From assembly GCA_031551865.1 (NCBI GenBank), contig JAVBMY010000001.1, positions 124,001-188,000 of the forward strand: 64,000 bases of DNA, read 5' to 3'. Shown in pieces: positions 14,386 to 23,208 of the stretch. Under the pieces are notes generated by a model, which searched no databases, was not told where the DNA came from, and saw only the letters and a list, made by a program, of their open reading frames with translations. How positions within the stretch are numbered: the first letter of the stretch is position 1; each line of letters opens with the position of its first letter. The position numbers and the translations under genes are program-made. Source of the DNA: Rikenella sp031551865. GTDB lineage: Bacteria > Bacteroidota > Bacteroidia > Bacteroidales > Rikenellaceae.

Positions 14386-17358
14386 TCAGGCATGGGCCAA
14401 ACGCACGATAGCCCGACCCGACAACCCGTCGACGAACACGAACAGCGGCGAAGGGAAGCGCACGTGGCGGAAGTGCGCCGTTTCGGCCACGGCAGGCATC
14501 CCTTCGAGTGCCGCCACGTCGAACGTGCCGCCGCCTGGCAGGAACGGATTGACGGTCAGGTAGCCCACCCCGAACGAGGTGAGGTTCTGGAAGAAGTGGG
14601 TCCCCTGCGACGGGTCAACCCGGAACTCGTCGAGCCCGCATTCGGCGATCACCCGCGCCTCGGAGATCTGCTGCCAGCGCACCGGCACGCCCAGCCACGG
14701 GTCGGCCGAGCCCCAGCGCCCGTGCCCCACGAGGATGTAGTTCCACCCCTGGTCGTGGGCGGCGCGGTTCAGGGCGTCGATCTCGTGCGCCATCGCCTCA
14801 CTCTCGGCGGGGCGGAAGGTGCCGGGGCGCACGTAGATGATGTCTTGCAACCCCTCGACCGCGCCCAGGCCCAGCGCCGATTCGGAATAGAGGATGGCCT
14901 CGCCGGGTTTTTCGGTGGCCCAGTCGATGCGGCCGCTCTGCGAGGCGGTGGCCACGGGGCGGATCTGCAGGAAGTTGAAAATCTTGTCGGTGCCCGGCTC
15001 GACATCCATGTTCACCGCAAACTCTATTTCGATGGGGGAACGCAGTTCGGCGACCCCGATCGTGAGCAATACCGACAGAATGTCGGCCAGCGGGAAGGCG
15101 TCGTAGCGCAGGATCCGCGAGAAGGTGACCACCTTGCGCCCCTGCTCGAACGACGAGTCGCTGAGCATGCGGTTGGCGGCGTCCCACGTCGAAGCCACGT
15201 GCTTCAAAGAGCGCAGGTGCGTCACGCGGTTCACTTCGAGCAGATCGAGGTTCACGGCCTCGTCGGTCGAAACGGTGAAACGAGCCGGATCGAGGTTCAG
15301 GGCATACATCTGGCGTTGCGTGTCGCGCAGGGCGAATTCGGGCGACGAAAGTTGCAGGATGTGGTGCGGGTGGCGCGGCGAGAATCTTAAGGTAGCCCCG
15401 CCTTCGACCACCAGTTTGCCGAGGCCCCAGGCGATGTTGGCGATCCCCTCGTCGGGACGTTCGTCGCCGATGGGGTAGGCGTTCAGCGAGCGCGCCACGC
15501 CCGAAAACGTGGGGAAATAGAGCCCCGAGTCCTCGGTGCCGCAGATTTCCTGGATCACGATACCCATCTTTTCGTCGGCCAGCGCGTTCGAGCTGGCTTC
15601 GATGTAGGCGCGCGACCCGGCGTAGTATACCGAAGCATAGACGCTTTTGATGGCCCGCCCCAGCAGGTCGAGCATGGCCGCCGGATCGGGCACGCGCGGC
15701 ACCATATAAGTAGCATAGATCCCAGCGAAGGGCTGGAAGTGCGAATCTTCGAGCTTTGAACTCGAACGCACGGCCAGCGGGCGTTTCACGTTGTCGAGAA
15801 ACACCCGCAGGTCGCCCTGCGTGCGCGCCGGGAGCGGGCTGCGCATGAACTTGGCGAGTATCTCTTCGTCAGACAATGCTATTTCGGCGGAACCGATATG
15901 GTGCAGAAAGTTCGATTCGATAAACTCGTCGAAATGGTCGGTGGCGAGCACCAGCGTGCGCGGAATGGTGACCCGCACCCCCGGCCAGCGGTTGTAGAGC
16001 TCGTGGCGTTCGAGCATCTCGCCGATGAAGGCGAGGCCGCGGGCTTTGCCGCCGAGCGACCCGCTGCCGCTGCGGGCGAAGCTGATGAAGCTGTTGTAGG
16101 TCTGCGGGTCGAACTCGGCCACCACGCCCTGCCCCATCTGGCGGCGGTACTCGCGGATGGCGCGCAGCAGGAAAGTGCGCATGTCCTCAAGGTCGGCGAA
16201 CTCGCTGTTCTTGACGGCGCGCACGCTCTGCGCCAGCGAAAAGAGACCGCGGGCGTAAAGCCATTTCGAAAGCATGTTCCGCGCCGTGTAGTGGGCCAGG
16301 ATGCCGATGGGAAGCGTTTCGACGGCGCGCTGCATGTCGCCCAGGTCGTGCACGGTGGCTATGACCTCGCCGGTGGCGGGCGACGCGAAACTGAATTCGC
16401 CGAAAGCCATTCGGCGGTCGATGAAGTCGCTGATCTGCCCCGTGAGGTTGTGTGCGTTCTTGTCGATAAAGTCGACACCCATCGCCGCGGCGTCGGCGGC
16501 AAAGCCCGTGTTGGTCGACTGGAGCACCACCGGGCAGGTGGGCATCTCGTCGAGGATCCGGCGGCAGAGCGTGATGCCCGCCCGCCAGTCGACTTCGGGA
16601 TCGCCCATACTGCGGCGGAACGACACGTCGGAGATCACCCCGAGCAGGTTTTCCTTGTAGGTCGAGTAGAGTTCCTCGGCTTCGCGGTAGTCGCGTGCGA
16701 AAAAGATCTTGGGCCGGGCGCGCTTGCGCAGCGAGCGCTGTTTCTGGTTGAGCGCCTCGCGCGAGAATTCGTTGCACTGCTCGATCACGATACGGTAGAG
16801 TTCGGGCAGGTAGATCGAGTAGAAGCGCACGTTGTCCTCGACCAGCAGGATGGCCTGCACGCCGGCCATCGTCACGTCGTAGGGGGCGTTGAGCTGGTCT
16901 TCGAACATTTTGATGATGGCCAGGATCAGCTCGGCGTTGCCCTGCCAGCTGAAGGCGTAGTCGATCGACGAGGTGTCGGCTTCGGCGAAACGGCGCGCCA
17001 CCTCGCGCGAGTAGGAACTCAGCAACACGAAGGGCAGGTCGGCGCGCAAGGCCTTGATGCGGTGCGAGAGGGTGAATACGTCCATCTCGCCCAGGGCGAA
17101 CATCGAGATCACGAGGTCGTAGCCGCCGGGGGATTCGCACAGGGCGGCCAGGGCTTCGTCGCCGCTCTCTACATGGGTCAGGCGCGGGGGATTGGTGAGT
17201 CCCAATTCGCCGTAGTCGCGCGCGAGCTGCTCCTCGATGCGGCCGTCCTCTTCGAGGGTGAAGCGGTCGTAGGCGCTGCACACGAGCAGGATGCGCGTGA
17301 TGCGGCGCTGCATGATGCCCTGCAGGTCGATCTCGGTATATTTTTCCTGGTAGCCCAT
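14386..17358 (-). CDS. receiver-receiver-PPDK_N fusion, PEP-synthase-like
   Basis: A protein of about 990 residues. Residues 18-150 resemble a response-regulator receiver but lack the phosphate-accepting Asp (YDLVISM). Residues 165-310 form a second receiver with an intact site: acid pair in LLVEDN, acceptor Asp in VISDVSF, Ser/Thr in LQSTN, Lys in FIDKN. From about 430 it matches the PEP synthase/pyruvate-phosphate dikinase nucleotide-binding domain (GSLGGKARGLAF, LAVRSSSKLEDSHFQPFAG, IVIQEICG). I see neither the swivelling phosphohistidine domain nor the PEP/pyruvate barrel, so it should not make PEP alone. A phospho-regulated ATP-binding or phosphotransfer role is inference. The start at 17358 is inferred from homologue-like spacing. 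Confidence 0.75.
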   Translation of the reverse strand: MGYQEKYTEIDLQGIMQRRITRILLVCSAYDRFTLEEDGRIEEQLARDYGELGLTNPPRLTHVESGDEALAALCESPGGYDLVISMFALGEMDVFTLSHRIKALRADLPFVLLSSYSREVARRFAEADTSSIDYAFSWQGNAELILAIIKMFEDQLNAPYDVTMAGVQAILLVEDNVRFYSIYLPELYRIVIEQCNEFSREALNQKQRSLRKRARPKIFFARDYREAEELYSTYKENLLGVISDVSFRRSMGDPEVDWRAGITLCRRILDEMPTCPVVLQSTNTGFAADAAAMGVDFIDKNAHNLTGQISDFIDRRMAFGEFSFASPATGEVIATVHDLGDMQRAVETLPIGILAHYTARNMLSKWLYARGLFSLAQSVRAVKNSEFADLEDMRTFLLRAIREYRRQMGQGVVAEFDPQTYNSFISFARSGSGSLGGKARGLAFIGEMLERHELYNRWPGVRVTIPRTLVLATDHFDEFIESNFLHHIGSAEIALSDEEILAKFMRSPLPARTQGDLRVFLDNVKRPLAVRSSSKLEDSHFQPFAGIYATYMVPRVPDPAAMLDLLGRAIKSVYASVYYAGSRAYIEASSNALADEKMGIVIQEICGTEDSGLYFPTFSGVARSLNAYPIGDERPDEGIANIAWGLGKLVVEGGATLRFSPRHPHHILQLSSPEFALRDTQRQMYALNLDPARFTVSTDEAVNLDLLEVNRVTHLRSLKHVASTWDAANRMLSDSSFEQGRKVVTFSRILRYDAFPLADILSVLLTIGVAELRSPIEIEFAVNMDVEPGTDKIFNFLQIRPVATASQSGRIDWATEKPGEAILYSESALGLGAVEGLQDIIYVRPGTFRPAESEAMAHEIDALNRAAHDQGWNYILVGHGRWGSADPWLGVPVRWQQISEARVIAECGLDEFRVDPSQGTHFFQNLTSFGVGYLTVNPFLPGGGTFDVAALEGMPAVAETAHFRHVRFPSPLFVFVDGLSGRAIVRLAHA

Positions 17359-17504
17359 GTATACTGTTATAGTTACGTAATATGCCTCGTCATTGCGAAA
17401 GTCGTGAAACGGCTCGAAGCAATCCTTTTTTTGCAAGACGGCTTCTTGGCCCTGTGTCAGCATATCTAACTTTCATTCTCCGAACCGCCTGTGCGGCGGA
17501 CCGC

Positions 17505-17584
17505 ACCTGCTTTGTCTTGTGACAAAGCAGGCAAAACACATCAAAGAGGGGGGGCTTCCCTTCTTTGCCATCTCCCCCCCCTCA
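17505..17584 (-). repeat. two small inverted repeats
   Basis: CCTGCTTTGTC/GACAAAGCAGG around 17508-17533, then a G-run facing a C-run (GAGGGGGGG/CCCCCCCTC, 17545-17583). The gap between the GH92 gene end (17634) and the fusion gene start holds nothing else I recognise. Confidence 0.45.
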
Positions 17585-17633
17585 GTCGTTTTGAACAGTG
17601 CAGAGCCTCCGTTTTGGGTGTAAGGCACGGTCG

Positions 17634-20600
17634 TTAATTCCAAGTCAGCTCATCCAGGAAGATCCACGCTTTGTTCCCCCGCCCGAAGTGCCAGGAGGGC
17701 AGGGTGTCGGGCGTAAACCGGAAACGGATGTAGCGCGCAGTCACCGGAACGGCAAGCGGCAGGCTGAAGTAGTAGGCCGCCGTGGCCATCTGTTTCAGGT
17801 CGGCCTCTTCGCCGGGCGGAAACCCCAGGGGTTCGGGGCGGGGCGGGAAACGGCGCGTCCGCGCTACGCCCTCGGGAGCCAGTAAAGTCGTGGAGCGGTA
17901 AAGGCGGCTCCAGTCGAGCGGTGCAGCATGGAAAGTGACCCCGTCGTGCGACACTTCGACGGACGCCTCGCGCGGGAGCATGATCCACGAAGGGTGGTTG
18001 TTGAGCGCCCGGTAGCCGACCTCCGAGATGTATTGCTGATGCCCGAGGTCGAGCGTCACGATAGCACCTTCAGAGAAACCGAGCCACCCCGGATCGGTAT
18101 AGCTGTCGCCTCCGGTGGCCAGGTCGGTCAATACGGCGGGCGGATTGTCGTAGGGGGGAGAGGGTGGGGTCAGTAGTGTCGCGATCGCCCCGCCTGCCCG
18201 GCTGCGGTAAAAGCCGAACGACACGACGTCGCTTTTGCGTCCGGTCGAGGGATTGACGGCGCACAGCCTGAGGAGCATATTGCCGGTCAGGGTAATGCCT
18301 TTGGCGGGATCGACGTGCTGCGAAGCGGCTCCGGGAAGGCTGCCGTCGGTGGTGCAGGTCAGGTATGCATTGGCGTTCGTTTGTCCGGGGCGGACGGTGA
18401 TCGAGTGGGGGAAGAAGCGCCGGGCGGTGTCGATATAGGGGTCGAAGACCACGCGGGCGAGAAGTTGTTCGCTGTCCATCACATTGTTCACGATGCGCGA
18501 CTGTGGCCGCGAGGAGGGATTCGCGCCGAACTCCTTGTTGGGTTCGGGCCCCATCGTGAAGACCAGGCGGCCTCCGCTCTCGATCATTTCGTGGGTGATG
18601 TACGGCAGGGGCCAGTCGTGGCCATTGTAACGGACGGACTGTACGTAGCGCCCCTGGGCGAGCCCGCGGGCCTCGGCAGTGAAACTTTTGCCGTTTCCGA
18701 GGTGGATGGTGGCTTTACTCATACGCGGCACGCCGAGCACATAGGTGTCGCTGCCGGGGGTCACCGGGTAGAAGCCCATCGCGCTGAACACGTACCAGGC
18801 CGACATCTGGCCGCAATCCTCGTTGCCGCACAGGCCGTCGGGGCCCGTACCGTACATGGTGTCCATGATCCGGTTCACGCGTTGCTGGGTGATCCACGGG
18901 GCTCCGGCGTAGCTGTAGAGGTAGGCCGCATGGTGCGAGGGCTCGTTGCCGTGGGCGTATTGTCCGATCAGTCCCGTGACGTCGGGAGCGTCGTGTGCGG
19001 CGGGAGTGGGGGCATCGAACATCATGTCGAGTTTGGCGATGTAAGCTTCGTCGCCGCCCGCCATGCGGATGTGGGTGCCGATGTCCTGCGGGGCGAAGAA
19101 GGCGTAGTGCCAGGCATTGCCTTCGGTGTAATCGCCCTGCCGGAGCGCCGACACCGCGTCGGGGTCGAAATCGGAACGGAAAGTGCCGCGCGAAGTGCGC
19201 CCGCGGAAGAATCCGGTTTCAGGATCGAAGAGGGTCTTGTATTGCTGGGCGCGCATGATGTAGGCCACGTAGAGGAAGTTCTCGCCCCACTGCTGGTCGA
19301 TGTCGCCGGCGTTGGCGGCGGCGCGCGCCATTTGGGCGATGCACCAGTCGTCGTAGGCATATTCGAGGGTTTCGGACACCGAATTGGGGGCCCGGTCGCA
19401 CGGCACGTAACCCAGCCGCCGGTAATACTCCATGTCGCCGCCGTTTTCGCCCGATACGCTGGAGGTCATGGCGCGCAGGGCGAGTGTGGCGTCGAAGTCG
19501 CGCTGTCCTTTGATGTAGGCGTCGGCGATGACAGGGATGGCGTGGTTGCCGATCATGCAGTTGGTCTCTCGCATATGCAGGTCCCACACGGGGAGCCTGC
19601 CCGTCTGCTGGTAGTAGCGCAACATCGAGGCGATGAAGTGCTGGTTGCGCTCGGGGTCGATGATAGTGAACAGGGGGTGCACGGCCCGGAAGGTGTCCCA
19701 CAGCGAAAAGATGGTGTAGTTGGGAACTTCCTGGTCGCGGTGGATGGCGCGGTCCGATCCGCGGTAGCGCCCGTCGGTGTCGGAAAAAAGCGCGGGGGCC
19801 AGCATGGTGTGGTAGAGCGCGGTGTAGAAGATTTTCTTGCTCTCTTCGTCGCCGTCCACCTTAATGCGCGACAGGCTTTCGTTCCAGGTGCGGGCGGCCT
19901 CGGTCATCACCTTGTTGAAGTCTTTGCGCCCGGCTTCGGCTTCGAGGTTCTGGGCGGCGCCGCGCAGGTCGACGCCCGAGAGGCCGACTTTGATCTCGAC
20001 CTTGCGGGTATCGCGCGGAAGGCGGGCAGCCAGCACCACGTGCCGGCCTTCGGCTTCGGGGGCATCGGTGAGGGTGCTGTCGACCATGGCCGATACCGAA
20101 ACAACGGGCACCGAGAACCGGGCGCAGAAATAGACGGTGTGGCGGTCGGCCCATCCTTCGGAGCGGCGCCAGCCTTCGATCGTATACGGATCGACCATGC
20201 GGTAGGCGGCTTTCAGGGGGCTGTCCTGGATGCCGTGGGCCAAATCGATGATGATGTGCTGGTCGACGGTCTTCTCGAAGGTGTAGCGGTGGAATCCTGT
20301 ACGGGCGGTGGCGGTGAGTTCGGCCTTGATGCGGGGGTCTTCGAGATAAACGGCGTAGTAGCCGGGGGTGGCGCGTTCGGCAAGGTGGGTGAAGCGCGAA
20401 CGGTAGCCGAGGTCGGGATTCTCGCGGGGACCGGGGGTGTAGAAGATCTCGCCGGTGCGGGGCATGAAGAGGATGTCGCCCAGGTCGCCGCTGCCGGTGC
20501 CGCTCAGGTGGGTGTGCGAGAAACCCATGATGCTCGAATCGGCGTAGTGGTAGCCCGAGCAGTGGTCCCACCCTTCGGTATCGGTGTCGGGCGAGAGTTG

Positions 20601-20768
20601 CACCATGCCGAACGGCACGGCCACTCCGGGAAAAGTGTGTCCCGTGCCGTCGGTGCCGATCATCGGGTCGACATATTCGATGGGGTTGCGGAGCGTGTTG
20701 CACGAGAAGCCCAGCAATGCAACGGCGGCAAGGGGCACACTGTACGACAGGATACGGCGGAGGTTCAT
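17634..20768 (-). CDS. GH92 alpha-mannosidase lipoprotein with C-terminal carbohydrate-binding-type domains
   Basis: Predicted exo-alpha-mannosidase, calcium-dependent like other GH92 enzymes, probably acting on host N-glycans or yeast mannan. Starting at 20768 it has 1044 residues with a lipoprotein signal (LLGFSCN). The GH92 core spans about 35-760, with family motifs YVDPMIGTDGTGHTFPG, GYHYADSSIMGFSHTHLSGTG, HGNEPSHH and GNEDCGQMSAWYVFSAMGF. A chitobiase/hexosaminidase C-like beta domain follows near 795-885 and an F5/8 type C-like domain at the end. It probably sits on the cell surface or in the periplasm. There is no SusC/SusD pair nearby. A -7 box lies at 20799-20806. Confidence 0.93.
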   Translation of the reverse strand: MNLRRILSYSVPLAAVALLGFSCNTLRNPIEYVDPMIGTDGTGHTFPGVAVPFGMVQLSPDTDTEGWDHCSGYHYADSSIMGFSHTHLSGTGSGDLGDILFMPRTGEIFYTPGPRENPDLGYRSRFTHLAERATPGYYAVYLEDPRIKAELTATARTGFHRYTFEKTVDQHIIIDLAHGIQDSPLKAAYRMVDPYTIEGWRRSEGWADRHTVYFCARFSVPVVSVSAMVDSTLTDAPEAEGRHVVLAARLPRDTRKVEIKVGLSGVDLRGAAQNLEAEAGRKDFNKVMTEAARTWNESLSRIKVDGDEESKKIFYTALYHTMLAPALFSDTDGRYRGSDRAIHRDQEVPNYTIFSLWDTFRAVHPLFTIIDPERNQHFIASMLRYYQQTGRLPVWDLHMRETNCMIGNHAIPVIADAYIKGQRDFDATLALRAMTSSVSGENGGDMEYYRRLGYVPCDRAPNSVSETLEYAYDDWCIAQMARAAANAGDIDQQWGENFLYVAYIMRAQQYKTLFDPETGFFRGRTSRGTFRSDFDPDAVSALRQGDYTEGNAWHYAFFAPQDIGTHIRMAGGDEAYIAKLDMMFDAPTPAAHDAPDVTGLIGQYAHGNEPSHHAAYLYSYAGAPWITQQRVNRIMDTMYGTGPDGLCGNEDCGQMSAWYVFSAMGFYPVTPGSDTYVLGVPRMSKATIHLGNGKSFTAEARGLAQGRYVQSVRYNGHDWPLPYITHEMIESGGRLVFTMGPEPNKEFGANPSSRPQSRIVNNVMDSEQLLARVVFDPYIDTARRFFPHSITVRPGQTNANAYLTCTTDGSLPGAASQHVDPAKGITLTGNMLLRLCAVNPSTGRKSDVVSFGFYRSRAGGAIATLLTPPSPPYDNPPAVLTDLATGGDSYTDPGWLGFSEGAIVTLDLGHQQYISEVGYRALNNHPSWIMLPREASVEVSHDGVTFHAAPLDWSRLYRSTTLLAPEGVARTRRFPPRPEPLGFPPGEEADLKQMATAAYYFSLPLAVPVTARYIRFRFTPDTLPSWHFGRGNKAWIFLDELTWN

Positions 20769-20798
20769 GGTTTCCGGAGAGTGGTATGGTAACTCTGG

Positions 20799-20806
20799 CA
20801 AAGTTA
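20799..20806 (-). promoter_or_regulatory. -7 box TAACTTTG for the GH92 gene
   Basis: A minus-strand TAnnTTTG match 31 nt upstream of the lipoprotein start at 20768. It covers the earlier in-frame start candidate at 20801, ruling that out. Confidence 0.55.
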
Positions 20807-20829
20807 GTTATTTTTGCGGGCGGGGCATA

Positions 20830-21000
20830 GAAAGTAATAAATCGATTCTTAGCCGATTTATTACTTTCTTGAAAGCGAGTACGGTTTTGCGGGGTATGGG
20901 TTCTAAAAACGCGGGGCCCTCACACAAAAGCCGCGAACAGCGTTTTTAGAACCCATACCCCGCAAAACCTTGAAAACAAGAAAGCAGAGGGGTAGGGAGA
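20830..21000 (+). repeat. family G element, copy 2, with perfect 30-bp stem
   Basis: Palindrome at 20830-20868 (arm GAAAGTAATAAATCG). The long hairpin at 20883-20969 has two perfectly complementary 30-nt arms (starting GGTTTTGCGGGGTATGGG) around a 27-nt loop. The tail AAAGCAGAGGGGTAGGGAG begins at 20981. The J motif (GAGTTCGCTACGCGAGC, GGTGCCCGCTTGGCT) follows at about 21047-21085. The rest of the 369-nt gap holds no gene. Confidence 0.75.
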
Positions 21001-21137
21001 GGAGAAGCGGGTACCGCTACCGGCCGAGTTCGCTACGCGAGCTGGCGGTGCCCGCTTGGCTACCGCTTGCACTTTTCGCGGAAAAATCCCGCCGCGCGCC
21101 GCCTCATCACAATAATAAGGTATAAAAATCAAGATAC

Positions 21138-22154
21138 ATGAACACCCTCGAACTCCTTGCTCCCGGCTTGTGGGATGATTACCAACTGATCGACTGCGGC
21201 GGCGGCCGGAAACTCGAACGCTTCGGGCGGTACGTCGTGGCGCGCCCCGAGCCGCAGGCCCTATGGCCTGCTTCGCTACCTCCCGAAGAGTGGGAGCGAA
21301 AGGCGCAGGCTTCGTTCGTGCGCGGCTCTTCGAAGCCAAAAGGTGCTGCGGGCGACTCCGACGAGCGCGGCGAATGGCGCCTGGCAAAAGGAATGCCCGA
21401 ACAGTGGTGGGTGTCGTACCCCCTCGGCAACCCGGCGATGGAAGTACCGGAAAAGGCCTCCGGACCAGAGCGGACCGCCCCGGCGGGAATCGCCCGATCC
21501 GTTCCGGCGTTCCCCGCGATAAAACTGCGGTTGGGGCTCACCTCGTTCAAGCACGTCGGGGTTTTCCCCGAACAGGCCCCCAACTGGGACTATATATATA
21601 CAGAAGTCCGGCGGAAACCCGGCGCCGAGGTGCTGAACCTGTTCGCTTACACAGGCGGGGCTTCGCTGGCAGCCGCCGCGGGCGGAGCCGTGGTGACCCA
21701 TGTCGACTCGGTGAAACAGACCGTAAGCTGGTCGCGCGAGAACATGGAAGCCTCGGGGCTCGTCGGCATCCGCTGGATGGTCGACGACGCGCTGAAATTC
21801 GCCGCCCGCGAAGTGCGCCGGGGACGCCGTTACCACGGCATCATCCTCGATCCCCCGTCGTACGGCCGCGGCCCCGACGGCGAAAAATGGATCCTCGAAG
21901 AGGGACTCCCCGCCCTGCTCGGCCACTGCGCCGCGCTGCTTGACGCGGGAGGCTTCCTGGTGCTGAACCTGTATTCCATGGGACTTTCGGCACTGCTGGC
22001 CGAGACGCTGGTGCGCAGCTATTTCCCGGCGCTTGCCCCGGAAACGGACGTCGAGGCGGGCGAACTTTATGTCGAGGACAGTTTCGGGAAACGGTTGCCG
22101 CTGGGTGTTTTCCTGCGATTCTCGGGGCATCGGCGCCTTTCCCGGTCGGTGTAA
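21138..22154 (+). CDS. class I SAM-dependent methyltransferase, RlmI-like
   Basis: A 338-residue cytosolic methyltransferase. Residues about 150-300 form the Rossmann fold: SAM motif NLFAYTGGASLAAA, acidic end of strand two in THVDSVKQTVSW, and the NPPY-like catalytic motif IILDPPSYGRGP. A motif of this kind is typical of RlmI/RlmK-type 23S rRNA methyltransferases. The N-terminal region (1-120) is a less conserved RNA-binding part, and I see no clear PUA domain. The exact target base cannot be told from sequence. A TATATATATA run at about 21590 is coding. Confidence 0.8.
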   Translation: MNTLELLAPGLWDDYQLIDCGGGRKLERFGRYVVARPEPQALWPASLPPEEWERKAQASFVRGSSKPKGAAGDSDERGEWRLAKGMPEQWWVSYPLGNPAMEVPEKASGPERTAPAGIARSVPAFPAIKLRLGLTSFKHVGVFPEQAPNWDYIYTEVRRKPGAEVLNLFAYTGGASLAAAAGGAVVTHVDSVKQTVSWSRENMEASGLVGIRWMVDDALKFAAREVRRGRRYHGIILDPPSYGRGPDGEKWILEEGLPALLGHCAALLDAGGFLVLNLYSMGLSALLAETLVRSYFPALAPETDVEAGELYVEDSFGKRLPLGVFLRFSGHRRLSRSV

Positions 22155-22219
22155 ATACTTATTTTGCATCATTAAGCGCACTCTGCCACAATCACTTAGA
22201 AAATACGGTTAATAAAAAA

Positions 22220-22251
22220 TTTGGCTAATTAAAAATAAGCCCATACATTTG
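22220..22251 (+). promoter_or_regulatory. strong promoter (TTTG, 20 nt, TACATTTG)
   Basis: TTTG at 22220-22223 and TACATTTG at 22244-22251, with exactly 20 nt between them, in an AT-rich setting. This is the best -33/-7 pair in the window and suggests high expression of the small barrel protein. The leader would be about 75 nt. Confidence 0.8.
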
Positions 22252-22330
22252 CCCCCGTATTCAGTACACATGCGGCTGCCGAAAAGCATTCAACAGAGTA
22301 GGCAAAACCCACAATTTAATCACAACAAAA

Positions 22331-22894
22331 ATGAAAAAGATTCTTGCAATCGCTGCAGTTATGGTAATGGCAGCAGGTAGCGCTTTCGCTCAAAAAGGTT
22401 CATGGTACATCGGTACTACCGGCATCAACCCCGGCCTCAGCGGCTCAATGAACATGGGTAGCTCCTTCGTTACCGGCTTCAACTACAGCGAAGTTGGCGG
22501 CGTAAAAACCACCACCATCGGCCTTGCTCCCGAAGCCGGTGTATTCGTATCTGACAAATGGGTTGTCGGTCTCGGCCTCGCTTACAACTACGTCAGCGTA
22601 AAAGACGGCGGCAGCGACAGCTACTTCGGTGTGAACCCTTACGCCCGCTACTATGCCTACAAATTCGGCAAGTTCGGTTTCTACCTCCAGGGCGGTTTCG
22701 AACTCTGGAACGGTAACGATGCCACCACTTGGAGCGTGAACATCAAACCCGGTGTTCAGTACGGTATCTCAGAACGTTTTGCCATCAACGCCACCTTCGG
22801 TAAACTCGGTTACTTCGACTACGACGGCGACAGCGAATTCGCCCTCGATCTCGACGGTTCTTCACTGAACTTCGGTCTTACCTACAAATTCTAA
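22331..22894 (+). CDS. small outer-membrane beta-barrel protein
   Basis: A 187-residue protein with a standard signal peptide (MKKILAIAAVMVMAAGSAFAQ). The rest is eight or so amphipathic strands with alternating aromatic residues, ending in a Phe-terminated strand (LNFGLTYKF), the signature of an OmpX/OmpA-barrel-type or porin-like protein. No peptidoglycan-binding domain follows. Codon choice and a strong promoter suggest an abundant protein. A clear terminator lies 31 nt after the stop, so it is transcribed alone. Confidence 0.85.
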   Translation: MKKILAIAAVMVMAAGSAFAQKGSWYIGTTGINPGLSGSMNMGSSFVTGFNYSEVGGVKTTTIGLAPEAGVFVSDKWVVGLGLAYNYVSVKDGGSDSYFGVNPYARYYAYKFGKFGFYLQGGFELWNGNDATTWSVNIKPGVQYGISERFAINATFGKLGYFDYDGDSEFALDLDGSSLNFGLTYKF

Positions 22895-22925
22895 GACCGC
22901 GCACGTCCCAAGCGTGCCAAGACAA

Positions 22926-22959
22926 CCGCGCCACGGCCCACGCCGCGGCGCGGTTTTTT
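22926..22959 (+). terminator. Rho-independent terminator
   Basis: Stem CCGCGCC/GGCGCGG with a 14-nt loop, followed by TTTTTT. It ends the small barrel gene. Confidence 0.85.
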
Positions 22960-22969
22960 ATTAAATTAT

Positions 22970-23075
22970 TATGTCATCCCGAGCGAAGCCGGGGGAGCCG
23001 GGAGCGGTATAGTTGCAAAGCACAATGCTTTGCAATTTTGTCCCCAGATCCCTCGGCTTCGCTCGGGATGACATG
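22970..23075 (+). repeat. inverted repeat, TGTCATCCCGAGCGAAGCC type
   Basis: Left arm at 22973-22990 and right arm GGCTTCGCTCGGGATGACA at 23053-23072, with an inner hairpin GCAAAGCA/TGCTTTGC. It fills the gap before the second GH92 gene. Confidence 0.7.
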
Positions 23076-23111
23076 ACGATGCCCGATACCTGAAAACCCG
23101 AAATTTATCCC

Positions 23112-23119
23112 TAACTTTG
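23112..23119 (+). promoter_or_regulatory. -7 box TAACTTTG for the second GH92 gene
   Basis: A TAnnTTTG match 89 nt before the ATG at 23209. No convincing -33 box. Confidence 0.5.
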
Positions 23120-23208
23120 AGGCAGTGTGCGCGGCCCCGGCCCGGTACCGGCAAGCCACGGAACCGCGACACGACACCTTCAGGAAATTATTAACCCAAC
23201 TATACACA

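Noticed and set aside
17359..17463. 35-residue N-terminal extension of the receiver-PPDK_N protein
   Set aside because: The extension lacks any family-like sequence, and the methionine at 17358 gives the expected distance to the first receiver strand.
21590..21602. TATATATATA run as a promoter
   Set aside because: It lies inside the methyltransferase reading frame, encoding Asp-Tyr-Ile-Tyr-Thr, and no gene starts after it.
23125..23208. N-terminal extension of the second GH92 protein
   Set aside because: It would place 28 residues in front of a good lipoprotein signal peptide.
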